DNA of 64,000 bases from Mesotaenium endlicherianum (taxonomy: Eukaryota > Streptophyta > Zygnematophyceae > Zygnematales > Mesotaeniaceae): the NCBI GenBank assembly GCA_009602735.1, contig WELA01004268.1:1342743-1406742 (forward strand). Reading direction: 5' to 3'. The notes beneath the pieces are model-generated. The model saw nothing but the letters and a program-made list of their open reading frames with translations. It searched no databases and was not told the origin of the DNA. Made by a program: the position numbers and the translations under genes. Each line of letters opens with the position of its first letter. The first letter of the stretch is position 1. Positions 51,301-63,906 of this stretch are shown here, in pieces.

Positions 51301-54300
51301 GGCTCTGTTCCCCTTTGCCATTGCCGCCTATACCGTGAGTGGGCGCCCCCCCACAAACCCCCCCCCGGCTCCCTACCCTCTCTTTTCCTCCCTTGCCCTC
51401 TCCCTGCCGAGTCTGTGTTGGTCCGTAGTCTGGTGGCTCTTTTCTCCTCATGCGCGGCAGCAGTTCTGAGTGAGGGCGTGTGCCCGTGCGCGTGCGTGAA
51501 TGCGTGGGNGCCAGGATTTCCTCAACCCCTGGCACCGCTCCCGGTGCGCTTCCTCGCCCTCCTTCTCCTCCTCCTCCTCCCCCTGCTGCTGCTGGCGCCC
51601 TCTTGCCGCCCCCTGGCTTACATCGCCCTCCACTGCCACTTGGCAGCGCCTCCCAAAAGCCTCGAGGTCTGCTGGGCTTCCTTGGGATGCTCCTCCCACT
51701 GGGTGACACCCAATGCCCAGGCTGGGCTGGCTGGCCTGCCTGCTTAGTGCAGCCGAAGCAGCATGCATGCAGCCCGCCAGATTTAGATGCTGCTCCAGCT
51801 CCAGCTCCAGCTCCAGCTCCAGCTCCAGCTCCAGCTCCAGCTCTGAAAGATGGACCATCTGGGGGGGGGGGGCAGGCGGCCGGAGCTGGAGGGTGATAAC
51901 TACTGGAGAGGGCATGCCGCGGCGTTCCTGCGCTACGCCAAGCTGCCCGCGGAAGCCCTGCGCCAGGGCCGCGTTCGGCAGGTGCATGTTCCCCCCTCTG
52001 CTGCGGCTGCAGCACTGCAAGCTGCGCGCGGGTTGTGCAGGGCCGTCGTTGCGCTTGTCTCGCTCACACGCGCGGGGCCCTCGTGTTCATCGTTGCAGAC
52101 CTCTGCGAAGTTGCGCACCGCCACTGCTTTTGCCGCCATGCGCGCCTGCTGCTGGCGGCAGCAGTGTGTGTTCACGGCTTGCCGCAGAGCCGGTGGGCCT
52201 TAGCTTGGGGCGACATGCGGTACAAGGTACGAGGTGTTGGGAACAGGGGAGTGCCAGTGCTGCCACTGCCGCCGCTGCCGCTGCTGCTACTGCTGCTGCT
52301 GCAGCTGTGGAGGCGTGCAACGAGCCACTCTCACCATGCCTGCGAGCCCGCTTGCTCAGGTGTCTGCTGGAGAGGAGCTGAAATTGCCGTTCTGTGCGCA
52401 GGGCTGTGCTTAGAGCAGCGGCAGTTGCAGGAAGGAGGCTCGGGTGGCAGTGCCGTTGCATGCACACACCCAACTTGCTCGCCCCCCTTGTGCGTGCGTG
52501 CATGTGCACGTGCCCGTGCATGTGCGCGTATGGCGTGCGTGTGCAGATCAGGAGCGGGCAGGCGGTGTACTTCCTGGTGGTGCTGCACTCGCTGAGAACC
52601 ATCGTGGTGGCCGTGCGCGGCACGGAGACGCCGGAGGATCTCATCATCGACGGCCTGGGCCGCGAGTGCCCCCTCTCGCACACCGACACCAGCAACATCT
52701 TCAAGTACCCCCCCGTCTCCCATCCCCCCCCTTCTTCTTGCTCCTGGGCACTCTTGGCATTTGTGCAAAGGCTGACGCGCAGAGCCGGCCCTCTGGGCTC
52801 CTGCTATGGTGCTCGCCTCCTCCTCGTGGCGCTGATAATGACAGCGATGACGACGACGAGTTGCAGGAGGAGCTTGAGCCCATCCAGGAGGAAGGAGGAG
52901 CCTCTTGGCAGGGCCCGGCCCTGACCTGGCACCACCCTGCCAGGCCCTGCCTCAGCTTTGTTGCCCTCGAAGTCACAAAGAGAGGAAGCTAAACTGACAA
53001 CTTTCTGCAGGGAACTTTCTCGTGATGAAGATTAAGACAACGGGAGAATTGTACCAATCGGAGGGATGGAGGGTCGCCGCCCGTGGCTGGTGGCTGGTGG
53101 CTGATGCGTGGTGGCAGGGAGCGGGAGCGGGAGAAGCAGCAGCAGCAGGAGGCAAGGCCCGACTCGGGCATCCCCTTCTTCGGGCACGCCGGCGTGGTGG
53201 CGGCCGCGCGCGACCTGGCCATGCAGCTGGACGACATGCCCGAGGAGGAGGAGGAGGAGGAGGAGAAGGAAGGGGTGCTCGCAGGCGGCCCTGCCCCTGG
53301 TGCTTCCTCTCCTTCCTCCTCAGCCCGCAGCAGTATGCACGTCTGCCTGGCCTCTGGCACCGTCTGTGCCCACCCGCCCGGCCTGGCCTCCTGGGTGACT
53401 TTGAAGCGGCTGCACCAAGGCCCTGCCAGTGTGCTCAGACTCAGGCTCAGAACCAGCACAGAATCGCCTTCTTATAGCATCACGGGATGCATGGCTGCTG
53501 AGATAAAGCAGGCCTGTCCGTGCGTGCTGAGCTGACTCTTATCATCCCTCCCTCTTTCTCTTCTCTCTCTCTCCCTCTCCCCCCCTCTCTCTCTGTGCAT
53601 GTGCGTGTGTGCGTGTGTCTGCATGTGTGCGGTTGTGTGCAACGATGGGTGGGGCAAGCAGAGGGTTTGCCCATGAGGGGCAGCAGGGGCCTGCTGTCGC
53701 AGCTCCTGGGCGCAGGAGGGGAGTGCGAGGGCTACGCGCTGCGCCTGGTGGGGCACTCCATGGGCGGCGCTGTTGCCTCCCTGGCTGGCCTGCGGGTACG
53801 CCCTCTGCCCCCTTGCAGCGCAGGATGCCAGCCACTGCCAACTTGAGCTCCATCATGCAGCGGTGGTGGAATAGTCAGAGCAAAGTGATCTGCTCCGTGA
53901 GCTCATGAGCTGTGAGCGCGAGGACGGGCATAAGCGTGAGCATGGCGTGGGCTGCTAAGTTGCTTGCGCACTCGGTGCATCCTGCGCTCGTCGCTCGAGC
54001 GGTCTTTCTACTCAGTATTTTCTCTGCTGGTGGCGCTGCTGTTGCTGACATGCATGCTTGTACACCTCTCCGGAGAGGGCACGTAACCCATTGTGTGGGA
54101 GATCCACCCGCCCTTGCTTGGGGTGAGGGGATGCCTGGCTGGATTGTGCGAGTAGCGTGTTGTGTCCTTCCCTGCCACTGGGGGACCTTCCTCCGACATC
54201 TGGGCCCGCCGGCCAGGCACAGCTGTCGTGCTATTCGCTCAGCAGTCTCCTGCGGTGGTAGACCATGTGTGAGAAGTGCTGCTGGGTGACTGCCGTTGTA

Positions 54301-57300
54301 TTAACCTTTGTTCCAGACTACCTCCCATTCTCCTCTTAGATCCTGTCCCTGTGAGTGATTTTCTCGCGTCTGCCAGCCACTTGCTTGCAGAGCTTGCCGA
54401 AGTTGCGGGTACGAGGAAGGCTGATGCTGCGTGTATGTGTGTCGGACATGGAAGGCGAGACGCAACCGGCGCTTTGCTCGTCTTCTCTCTCAGCTCTACC
54501 CGCATACGCCGCCAGTCTCTTTCTGTCTCGGACGCACTTCCCAGATCCTGTGTTCCCCTCTGACTGGGGAGCCGTTTCACAGTGGTCCAACATCGGAGGA
54601 TTGGGGCGCGCTGCACGCATGCGCAAACACACACGCGTATGTCATGCCCTCATGTTGAACCTTCCTGCGTGGTGGTGGTGGCGGGGGTGGCGGGGGTGGC
54701 GGTGGTGTCAGCTGTTGAGGAGGTTCCCGGCGCTCCACGTGTACGGCTACGGGACCATGCCGTGCGTCGACTCCGCCACGGCCGAGGCCTGCTCGCCGTT
54801 TGTGACGACGTGAGTGTGCGCGCTCACTCCTCTTTGGAGCTCGACCTGACTGCCTCACCTTGTGTGCTGCATGAGGCGTGACCAGCGAAGTCTGGCACGC
54901 AAACGCGCACTTGGCTGGCAACGCGCTTGTCCTCTCCCTTTGCCACCTCCCTTTGCCCCCTCCCTTTCCCAACGGCAACTGAGCGGGGTGTCCTGTCACA
55001 AATTTACGTCCTATTGGATTTACGTGTCGTCTGAAAGACCTGGTCCGAGGCTTGCGACCAGACAGATGAGTGCTGCGCTGGCGTTGTGCTCGAGCATCCC
55101 GTCCACTGCTTTCTGGTTGAAGGTCGCCTACTTCTCTCTCGTCAGGAACTTTTGGGACATGTGATGGCAACGACCTGGTAGCTCCCCCCCACCCCGTCCG
55201 CTTGTGGCCCAGCAATGCTCGTGTCCTTGAGGGTGCAGGCGAGTTTGAGGCTCCACTGCTGCACCCTCCCCTATTGCCTGCTTGCAATCGCGTGCCGCCC
55301 AGGTCTCCACCTGCGCCAGCCCTCACTCACTCACCCACCGTGCGCTCCCACCGGGGCTGCCGCTGCCGCTGCTGCGGCTGCTGCACTGGCGGCGGTGTTG
55401 GCGGCTGCAGGGTGGTGTACAACGACGAGTTTGCGTCGCGCATCTCCGTGGCGTCCGTGATGCGCCTGCGCGCCGCTGCGCTGCGCGCTGTGGCTGCCAG
55501 CTCCGCGTCGGACGCCGCGCTCGTCTCGCAGCTCACGCGCCGCCTCTTTGGCCCCCTGGAGGAGCCCCTGGCGGCTGCCAACAGCGCCGCGCAGGCCGGC
55601 GTCCGCTCCGTGGAGGCCGCCACGCAGCACGTGGGCCGCTCCGTCGTCGCCACCATCGCGCACGCCGGCGCCGCCGTGGGGCTCAGCCCCGCACCGACAG
55701 CTGGCAGACCCCCCGGGGGCCACGTGGCGCTGCAGTGGTCCGGCCTGCACCCCAGCCTGGCCCGGCCGTCCATGAGCAAGTACCTGCGCACGGACTACGA
55801 CTCGCTGGACGACTACTCCCTGGTCGTTGGGGGTGCGGGCACAGACGGGGGCAGGGGCGGGGGAGGCGGCGGCGGCGCGGATGGGGAGGGCGGAAGCGGG
55901 GGCGAGGAGGCTATTGCAAAGAAGGCGCTGCGGGCGAAGCACAAGGGGCGGCGGCGGACTTTGAAGAACGAGTTGACAGGTGGGGCGTTCTGCTTTGCCC
56001 AGCTGGGCGCCTGCTGTCTGGCTGCCAGCTTTCACGGACACTCCAGGTCTAAGCTCGGCAAAACCCACGCATGCAAGTTCTGCGAAGATGAGTTCCCTGA
56101 ATGCAGCTGTCCCCCGCGAGAGGAGCTCCAGCAGAGCGCAGGGAAGCAGGAGGGGCAGGGGGAGAGGAGGGAGGAGGGGCAGGGGCAGGGGGAGGAGGAG
56201 GAGGAGAGCAGCAGGCGGCGGATGCGGTCGGCCGAGGAGCTGGCGGAGGAGAGGGAGCTCCACGACAGCCTCCACGACCCCTTTGACGATCTTGACCCCC
56301 ACGCCGGCCTCTTTGACGCAGGTGGGGGGGGCGGGGCCTACCGAGAGCGCCACCTGTCCTGGGGCCCTCACAAAGAGGATGCGACCCAGGCTGGGCCGCT
56401 AAAAGCACGCCAACTGGCTGCACCCCTACTCTCCGCGCCTGCCCTGCCTTGCACAGCCCTCACTTGTGGCCCTTTCAGCCCTTTCAGCCCTTTGCAGTCT
56501 CCAGCCCTGCAGCATGGCCTTCTCCGTTTGTCTGTCTGTGTCTGTCTGTCTTCCTGCCTGACTTCCTGCCTGTCAATCTGCATGTCTCTCTGTCTGCCTG
56601 CGTGTTTGATAATCTCTCGTNGGGGGGGGGGGCGCCAGTCCTGCCCAGGCGTCAAGTTGGGAACGTCCCAGCAGGGTCAAGGTTGGGAGGTCGGAGGATG
56701 AGGGCGGTAGAGTAGGTGGGAGCAGTGAGAGTGTAGACAGAGGTCCCGCGCAGACTGGCGAGGGCTTGGGGGTGGAACTGCAGAAGAGGGTCCCAGCAGA
56801 ACCCGCTGCTGCTGCTGGAGGTGCTGCTGGTGCTGCTCTTGAGGGCGATGGTGGGGGTCAAGTGGACTGTGGGCGCCACCGACCCAAGGGTAGCTCTGAG
56901 CTTGCAAGCGCAGGTGCTGCTAGTAGCAGCAAGTTGAGAGACGACAGAGGGGGAGAGTTGCCGCAACAGAGGTCCCGGGAAGCTGGCTCGCTTGCTGGCT
57001 CTGGCACAGCAGTGAAGTGCGGACTGCCTGGGTTGCCCGGTTGGGGGAGTGGCAGCAGCCATAATGATGAAATAAGGACGCCTCCTCGTAGTCCAGTCTC
57101 TTGCGGGCCGGAGTGTACGCAAGAGACTGAGCATGAGCACGAGCAGGAGCGCGTGCAGATTGAGGAAGGACCAGCTTCTGCACCGCTGGCGATGGATCCA
57201 GAGCAAGAGAGTGTTCCTTCCAGCTCCGAAGGGACAGGCCGAGCATTGGCGCGAGAACTGATTGACGCGAATGAAGGCGATGGTGTAGCAGGCCAGCGTT

Positions 57301-58676
57301 CTGTGCAGGGCCATTCTTTGGCTCCGTCTGCCAGCAAAGGCAGGCAGGGGCCCAATAACACGCGGCGGGAGGGGAGCCGCAGCTGGCCGAGGGATGCAGG
57401 GAAGGGGGGAGCCGAGGGGGAAGTCGAGTCCCGGGGAGGGGCGATAGCGGTGGCACAAGAGAGAAGAGTGCACAGTCGTGACTCGTGGGAGCAGGTTGGG
57501 GCTGAGGCTGAGGCTGAAGCGAGTGTTGCTAGCAAGGAGCAGGGTGGTGGTGATCGTCCTGATCATGATGGTGATGATGGTGATGGTGGTGATGATGATG
57601 ATGATGACCATGACTGTGTAGCCGTCGTCGCCCTGTCTGCAGGTGGCAGCTCCCTGGGAGGAGGCGGCGCTGGCAGAAGCAGCAGAAGCAGCAGCAGCAC
57701 TAGAAGTGGCCTTGCAGCCGAAGCAGCATCGCCCCATGAGCTCCAGAGGCTGACCTCGTCGCCTGACTCAAACAGGAGAGTGGAGAAGGGTGGTGGGAAG
57801 GGAGTCGCACACAAGCCAAGCCTTGATGACGATGAAGATGAAGGCGAAGAGGAGGAGGAAGAGGAGGAGGAGGAGGAGCAGGCAGCAGGGCACAGAGCAG
57901 CGGCTCTAGAGACTGGGGGTGCGAGAGGCGATAGCTCTGCTGCTGCTGCGGAAGCATCTCTGGGGGACACGGAGCCTGGAGGGGGAGGGGCTGGAGCAGG
58001 AGCAGGAGGAGACCAGGCGGGAAGGGCGGAGATTGAGACAAACTTGACGCGCACGAGCGAGGAGCTGGACCTCAACCTGGAGCGCATCAATTTCCCGGCG
58101 GAGGTGTTTGTGCCGGGGCAGGTGCTGCACATCATCCGCGAGGAGGAGGGCTCCCTGCTGCGGCGCATGCGCTCCAAGCCGCGCCACAAGGCCGTCATGG
58201 CGGACCGCAATGTGCTCAAGCACATCGTGGTGTCCCCCACCATGTTCCTCGACCACCTGCCGTGGAGGTCAGTCAGTCCGTCAGTCAGGCACTCTCCCCC
58301 CCCTCGCTCTGCCTCCCTTTTTCTCTCCCCGTTGCGAGCTTGCCCTGGCCCCTTGTCTCCTTGCGGCTCTCGAGGGGCATGCCTTGAGCCAGAAGATGTC
58401 GTGCCGCGCTGTTGTGACGGGAACTGAGTCCTGTTTGCGTGTGAGATGCTGCGGGCTACCATGATTGTAGAAAGTGTGTCTTGTAGTCAATATTCAGTGC
58501 CAATTCTTAGAGTGCGCGCGTTGACCAGACCTCTCTCTGAGCTGTAGCTGCTGGCCTGGCCCTGCAGATTGACGCATGCGCTGAACGACGTGCTGAAGAA
58601 GCTGGAAGTGGATGGCCGCAGCAGCAAGCAACCAGCTGCACCGGAGTCGGTGCCCAATGGCATAGACTTGGTCTGA
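46300..58676 (+). CDS. Class 3 lipase / sn-1-diacylglycerol-lipase-like protein, multi-exon
   Basis: Likely hydrolyses membrane diacylglycerol. Exons supported by splice sites and frame: ~46,300-46,632, 46,754-46,849, ~47,053-47,252, from 48,584, 49,553-49,787, 50,578-50,678, 51,204-51,334, 51,876-51,981, 52,099-52,226, 52,547-52,704, ~53,150-53,275, ~53,664-53,795, 54,712-54,809, 55,411-~56,320, ~56,638-58,267 and 58,568-58,676. Early exons encode about five hydrophobic segments, for example LVAGLYLAMVAAALRLLCFLA. EDDDVDAVAALLGDVVAYRA and YFLVVLHSLRTIVVAVRGTE match the DAG-lipase core. The nucleophile is in GHSMGG (Ser codon 53,757-53,759), a likely catalytic Asp in VVYNDEFASRIS (about 55,425), and a likely His in FLDHLPWR (58,240-58,266). 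Between these last two lie ~780 low-complexity residues. The start is unresolved, some exon ends are approximate, and one ambiguous base (51,509) is intronic. Confidence 0.8.
48361..48392. repeat. CCTG tetranucleotide microsatellite in a lipase intron
   Basis: Eight CCTG units in tandem, intronic. Confidence 0.95.
51509..51509. other. Ambiguous base (n)
   Basis: A single undetermined base in a GT-rich intron stretch of the lipase gene; a sequencing or polishing uncertainty. Confidence 0.99.
51791..51843. repeat. GCTCCA hexanucleotide repeat in a lipase intron
   Basis: About nine units of GCTCCA lie shortly before the exon starting at 51,876. They create a false poly-Ser or Leu-Glu frame. 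Confidence 0.95.
56621..56621. other. Ambiguous base (n) before a G run
   Basis: A single undetermined base beside a homopolymer of ten G, close to the acceptor of the large lipase exon. The exon start nearby is therefore less certain. Confidence 0.99.
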
Positions 58677-61201
58677 CGAGGCTGCTCGGTATTCGGGCTA
58701 CCTTTAAAAATACCACGTGCTTCAGAACCAGTGGGACTGCTTGAATAATGCTACGGATCACGTGTAGCAGGTGGAGCCTCATTGTTTTCTTTTAATAACC
58801 ATCTTCTCACACAGAGCTAGAAGTTCACGTATTCTTCAAGTCCCTGCAAGTGAGGGCTTGGTGCAAGCTCCACACTCTGATGTCAAAATGGTTCTCCACC
58901 TTACAGCTTGACCTTTATGAGCCTTTTTGACTTCAATACACGGACAGTCTTGTGCGTGGCTCTAGCTCTCCCCTACAAGCTTTTGAAACCAGGCTTCAGT
59001 GGGTAACTCTATGCACCTACACGATGAATATGTGGAAGAAGAATGTAACTAAGAGAACGAATTAAAGATCTCCATTTAAGTGGCCACCGGTGCTTCTGAG
59101 GGGACTTCCTAAGCTCTAGCACCAGCCGTCAAACTCAATTGGCCTCACACCCCGAGAAAGGCTGTGTATTGCGGGCCAGCCTGAATCAAGATCCACCACA
59201 GGACCTCCAAGGCTTCCAGAAACATGTTGCCGATGTGCTTCTCTGCACGCAATGTGACGAGGGCAGTGATAGAAGCAGCCGGCAAGTCAAATACTCCCTT
59301 AGCAGGAGCAAGCCACCGCCCTGAGTCACCATCCTCTGGAACTCAGGGCTGCCACCGCAGCTCCGAGGGTGGAGTCGACAGCAGAGTTCCACTGGCGCAC
59401 TGCAGAGTCCCGAGTCTCCTTACCAAAGATAGGGCCGGGGTTCTGCACATTTCCAGCCAAGCACAACACATCCTCAGCCTTCACTGGGCATGACTCACTC
59501 GCTTAGCTCAATCAGTGCCATTATCTCAAATGAGGGGGGAGCTAAAGCAGAACCTGCAAGTCACCCATCATTAAGCTCTACTTTGATTGTCAGCTGCATA
59601 ATCGCCGTTCTATTTGTGCTGCTTGTGGTCAAAAAATGTGCCCTTATCCTTTTAAAGGAAAGAGCTGCACATGACTTGATGCAATATGTGACACTCATGT
59701 CGCCATTGTAGTCTTCTTCCATTTAAACACCGAGTATCTGCTGCCTGAGGACAACCCACCTATTTGCAAGCTTTGTGTGCGGTACAAAGAAAGTAAGAAC
59801 ATAATTTGGTGAGGAGAACGACTATGTGTAGCTAGAAGAGATAATGCTCATTCAATGGCCCGGTACAAAACGCGAGCGAATCACACAGTCCGTGTGCGCC
59901 AGAAGTTAAGATCGTGTATTTTGACCTGCGAGGGGGGAGGAGGGGCGAGCTGGCCATGAGAGAGGACTTTGCAGGTGTCAGTTGTGGACTGCCAGAGCAC
60001 TCTTTGCAGATACCAGTGGGCCGCAGTACCAGCTCCAAGGCCTAAGGACAGCCCCACCAGTCTCTCCTGCATCCAGAACATACTTCATAATGAGAACCCG
60101 ATTCGAAATTATAACCGGTGACAAGGATTACGCTACTCGCTGACACTGATGACCTGGTTCCCAAAGCTACAGTGAACTCAAGAATTAAAGATATCATTGT
60201 TATGAGGCGCTCGAGACATTTCCCAATGCGTACATGGATCATTGAAGCACTTAAAGGAATCACAAATCTGGTTATCTGCATAAATATTGCGATTGGGGCC
60301 TCGTTATGGTCACACATATATCTCACAAAATTCCCTAAGACCACCAATGTACGCTGACACTAATTCACATAAGGCATTCCCTAGAGCAGAAGAATTTCCA
60401 CGGATATCATACCTGCATTAACACGGAGATCATTGTATGAGTAGAGCCCGACCCTCAAAGCTTAAAGGAGACACGTCGCAAGAGATTCTTCAACTGACGC
60501 CTTAGTTACTTTGACGTCCAAAAAAAACGTTTTGCGTCAAACGAGGAACCTCAGGCCCATCAGTGACTTAGAAACATGTCCTTGGCCTATTGTTTCTAGA
60601 GCTATCATCAACTTCTGTGCAATACCTTTTCTTGCAGACCCGCATGACTTGGACGGGGTCGTGCGCAATATGTTGAAAGTCGTGTGGGATCACGTCCACG
60701 CAAACAAGCGAAGAAAGGAGTGTAAAATTATTAAGCGACCATTTCTTACACACCATGTTCGACGTTGTGGCGTCTTCGGCGTTTTGACGTCCTTAATTTC
60801 CCGTCAACATGACCGACGAGCGCATCGTTTCTAAACGTTCGTCACATTTGACACGGCAAAAATAATAAATAGAAAAAGTCTGTAATATAGACACCGGAGG
60901 TTTCCCGGAGATCGCCAGGTGTCACGAGGGTTTAAAGTTTTGGTTGACTCTCGATTATCCTGCCAAGCTTCACTATGTGGATTTTCTTAACAGTACCATA
61001 ACTTTGTAACCACGAGTCGGATCACGGGTGAATTCCAACTTGGCTTCGCTTGTTGAAGCCAATAGGACCTCTATTTATATGTTGTAATGCGCTTTTTGAC
61101 AAGACTAGGCCACGAGGTTTGCCTTCGAGGCAGACTTGAGAGCAAACCTGGAGTGGATGAGATCTTTCAGTTGTTTGGGTAGTGGTTAAAAAGCTTGAGG
61201 A
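58677..61201. other. Intergenic region between the lipase and FTSHI2 genes
   Basis: It holds the lipase 3' flank and the FTSHI2 5' flank. Apart from a candidate minus-strand coding remnant at about 59,155-59,485, I see only short, unconserved frames (for example 60,118-60,357 and 60,511-60,834). Confidence 0.5.
59155..59485 (-). pseudogene. Candidate coding remnant of unknown origin
   Basis: On the minus strand one frame reads KAEDVLCLAGNVQNPGPIFG and continues open to a TGA near 59,329. A second frame then reads a protein-like stretch (SITALVTLRAEKHIGNMFLE...) to a TGA near 59,155. The two could be one broken ORF or adjacent exons. I recognise no family, and chance open frames remain possible. 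Confidence 0.3.
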
Positions 61202-63475
61202 ATGGCCACTCTAAACTTTTTGGCGGGAGGTTTTTGTACTTTAAGCTCCTTCGGATCTCAGGCCAGACCTTCAAGCAGCCGCACATCAGCCAGCGGGAGT
61301 ATAAAACTCTACAGCAGGAGTACTTGTCGTCTTGTCTGGCGCACAAGGTGCAGTCAAAATACTGCTTTGTCAAAACTTGTGACGGGAAAGCAACCAGTTA
61401 CTTTGCAAAGGTCCGCCTTCTTTGGCCTTGATGTATGCAGCACGGATTGGAGGCAAGGTACAGGGCTGGGCAGATTAGGCAGGGCCAAACAACAAAAAAC
61501 TCTTGCGAAGCTGAACTTTCAAGGTGGTCATTCTCACGCAAAACAAGGAAGTATACCCCAAAATGGGGTCGAGGGTCTAGTGACATTATTGTCCAGAAAG
61601 GATGATGAGCCAGCTCATCCAGTTGACGATCTTGAGGAGAGCGATTCCAAAGACAAATTCCTCAGCCTTACAGGGAATGCCTATGAGAGGTCTTGCAGGT
61701 TTGTAGGTCTGGTCGCGCTTCTGTCCCTGTGTAGCCTTGTAGCCGCTTCTGCAGCCCAGGCAGCTGGCGCCACAGCGCCAGCTCCTGCTAAGAAGGAAGG
61801 CAAAAAGTCAAAGAAGGCGCCAAAGAATGTGGTCACGCTGCAGGAGCGGTACAAGTGGACCAGCAACTTGCCAGCTGTGCAGGAGACCGTGCCCTACTCG
61901 CAGCTGCTGGACCTGGGGAGACAGGGCAAGATCAAGCACATCATCAAGCATCCTGAGGCCAAGCTGAAGGTCCGTGGAGCAGCCCCAGAGCTTCCATGAC
62001 TTGCAAAATTATTGTGCTAGAGGAGCCGATCGGGCGGGAGGCAGAGGGGGCTTGGCTGTCCTGTGGACTTGTTTGTGTGAAGTTTATAACCTCATATCGG
62101 TGGTGTGTGGGAGTCCAGCGGGCACGTTGGAGTCTCCAAGGATTGTGTAGTGCTGCATCATCCCTTTCTCTGATCCGATGTAGAGCCACACTGCTGCCCT
62201 GCACCCCCAAAACTGCATACAGCGTCGATGCACACGTGCTTACTCCCCCCTTCTCCCCCCCTCCTCCCTCTTCCTCCGGCCCTATGACGGGTGTTCCGGG
62301 TGTTGAGGGGTCAGGGTTTCCCTTGTGCTCTGGGGGGTGCGTCTGATGGTGAATCATACCGATTGTCATTGTGGGCCAGCCACAATGAAGTAAGAAGGTG
62401 GCCTTGGCAGACGGCATCACGAGGGAGTCAGCAATGCCAGAATGGCTATGATGGCTCTGGGGGATCCCCCAAATCAGCTAGGCTGTGAAGGCTGCGGCAT
62501 TGCTCCCTCTTTCTCTCTCTCCTGCTTCCTGCCGAGGCTGGTGGTGCACTTAGACAGGACGGCGGGCGGTAGAGGCTGCAGCATCAGCAGCGTCAGCAGG
62601 AATGCTTGCGGGGGTCGTGTGTTGTGAGGGCTGCTTGCTCTCGACATGAGTGACGCCAGGGCTGAAGCACAAGAAGCTGAGAGGCGTGTGCTGTTGGCTT
62701 GCTTGTGTGCGTGTTGCCTGTCTGCTTGGCTGGCTGGCTGCGGCGGCGGTGGGGGGGCCGTGCCTGTATGTGCGTGGGCATGCGTGCGCATGCACAGGCG
62801 GACGTGGACAAGGTGCTGGTGGTTCTGGAGGACGACAGGGTGGTGCGTTCTGTGCTGCCGCTGCCAGCTGGCGACCCGGCCTTCTGGCCCGCCTGGCGGC
62901 GCCTGAGGCTGGACCAGAAGGTGATCGACGCGTACAGCCCCGCGCAGCCGCCCGCCGGCGAGGAGTGGTCGCGGCTGCGCGCCAACGAGGGGCCCTCCTT
63001 CCTGTGGGCCGCCAAGTTCTTTGCCGACCTGACGCTGCGCCTGGGCGACACGTGGGGCCTTGTCAACGAGAAGGTCCTGGCCCCGCTGTTGTCTATGCTG
63101 CTCACCCCGTTCAAGCTCGTGCTGCAACTGAGGGAGAAGCTCATGGCGGCGCCCGCAGCGACGGCGGCAAAGAAGGCGGGGAGGGAGAAGCAGGCGGGCA
63201 CCAGGAGCAAGGAGCTGCGGCTGGAGAGGCTGGCCAGGGAGCGCGAAGCGCGCGAGCGCGAGCGCCGGCTGCAGAAGCAGCAGCTCAAGGAGGAGCAGCG
63301 GGACCGCGCGCGCGCAATTCGCAACGAGCGCATCGTGACCCAGAAGGAGCGCAAGGTCCTGCAAAAGATGGAGGACCAGGCGCTCCGCTGGCAGGAGCAG
63401 GCAGACGAGGTGGCCGCCAGCAACGCCAAGATCGAGCGACTCTCGCGCAAGAAGGAGCGCGAGCTGCAAAGGCAG
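61202..63475 (+). CDS. FTSHI2: FTSHI2-like inactive FtsH protein of the plastid, N-terminal exons (continues beyond window)
   Basis: FtsHi2 belongs to the plastid inner-envelope FtsHi/Ycf2 ATPase complex linked to protein import. Exon 1 (61,202-61,969, 256 codons) and exon 2 (62,798-63,475, 226 codons) are both phase 0 with GT-AG ends. The Ser/Arg-rich, acid-poor start fits a transit peptide. A hydrophobic segment at ~167-185 ends in an Ala-x-Ala stretch. LPAVQETVPYSQLLDLGRQG, then KIKHIIKHPEAKLK joined to VLVVLEDDRVVRSVLP, follows the N-terminal region of Arabidopsis FtsHi2 as I recall it. Exon 2 ends in a long Arg/Glu/Lys coiled coil. The AAA+ module lies outside the window, so its pseudo-protease status cannot be seen. 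Exon 1 has mixed codon use and exon 2 is strongly GC-biased. Confidence 0.85.
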
Positions 63476-63906
63476 GTAAGGTCCCCCCCACCCCCTTTTT
63501 CCCTCTGGCTACCTCCGTCCCATTCTTTCCTGTCCCTGTCCAGTTTCTTAACGGAGGCCCCGTGGCAGCGGGCCCCAGCGCTCTTCTGCTTCTCCTGGCG
63601 CAGACTGCATTGGAGGCTCTGCTTAGGAAGCTGGCGGGCATGCACACGTGTCACCGACCCGTGCTTGCCAGGCAAGCGCCAAGTGAGCCTGTTGTCACTG
63701 TAGAGCCGGTGACGCCTGCAGGCAGGGGGCACGAGGGGCGCCCTACTAGGGCTTGTAGCTCTCGCCCACTGGCATGCGGTGCGGGTGCTTGCCTACATGT
63801 GGGCACATTTTGCTCGTGCCTACCTTTCCCTGGCGCGTTTGCGCGTGCTCCCCTCTGTGGGCACGCTGAAACCTTTCTTGCGCGTGTGCGTCTGTGCGTC
63901 TGTGCG

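Noticed and set aside
51713-52015. Poly-Ser, Pro-Ala and Leu-Glu repeat proteins
   Set aside because: They are products of the GCTCCA repeat and adjoining GC-rich intron sequence, with no support outside the repeat.
60511-60834. 107-codon plus-strand frame with basic C-terminus
   Set aside because: No recognisable domain, no codon bias like the neighbouring exons, and an overlapping minus-strand frame of similar quality.
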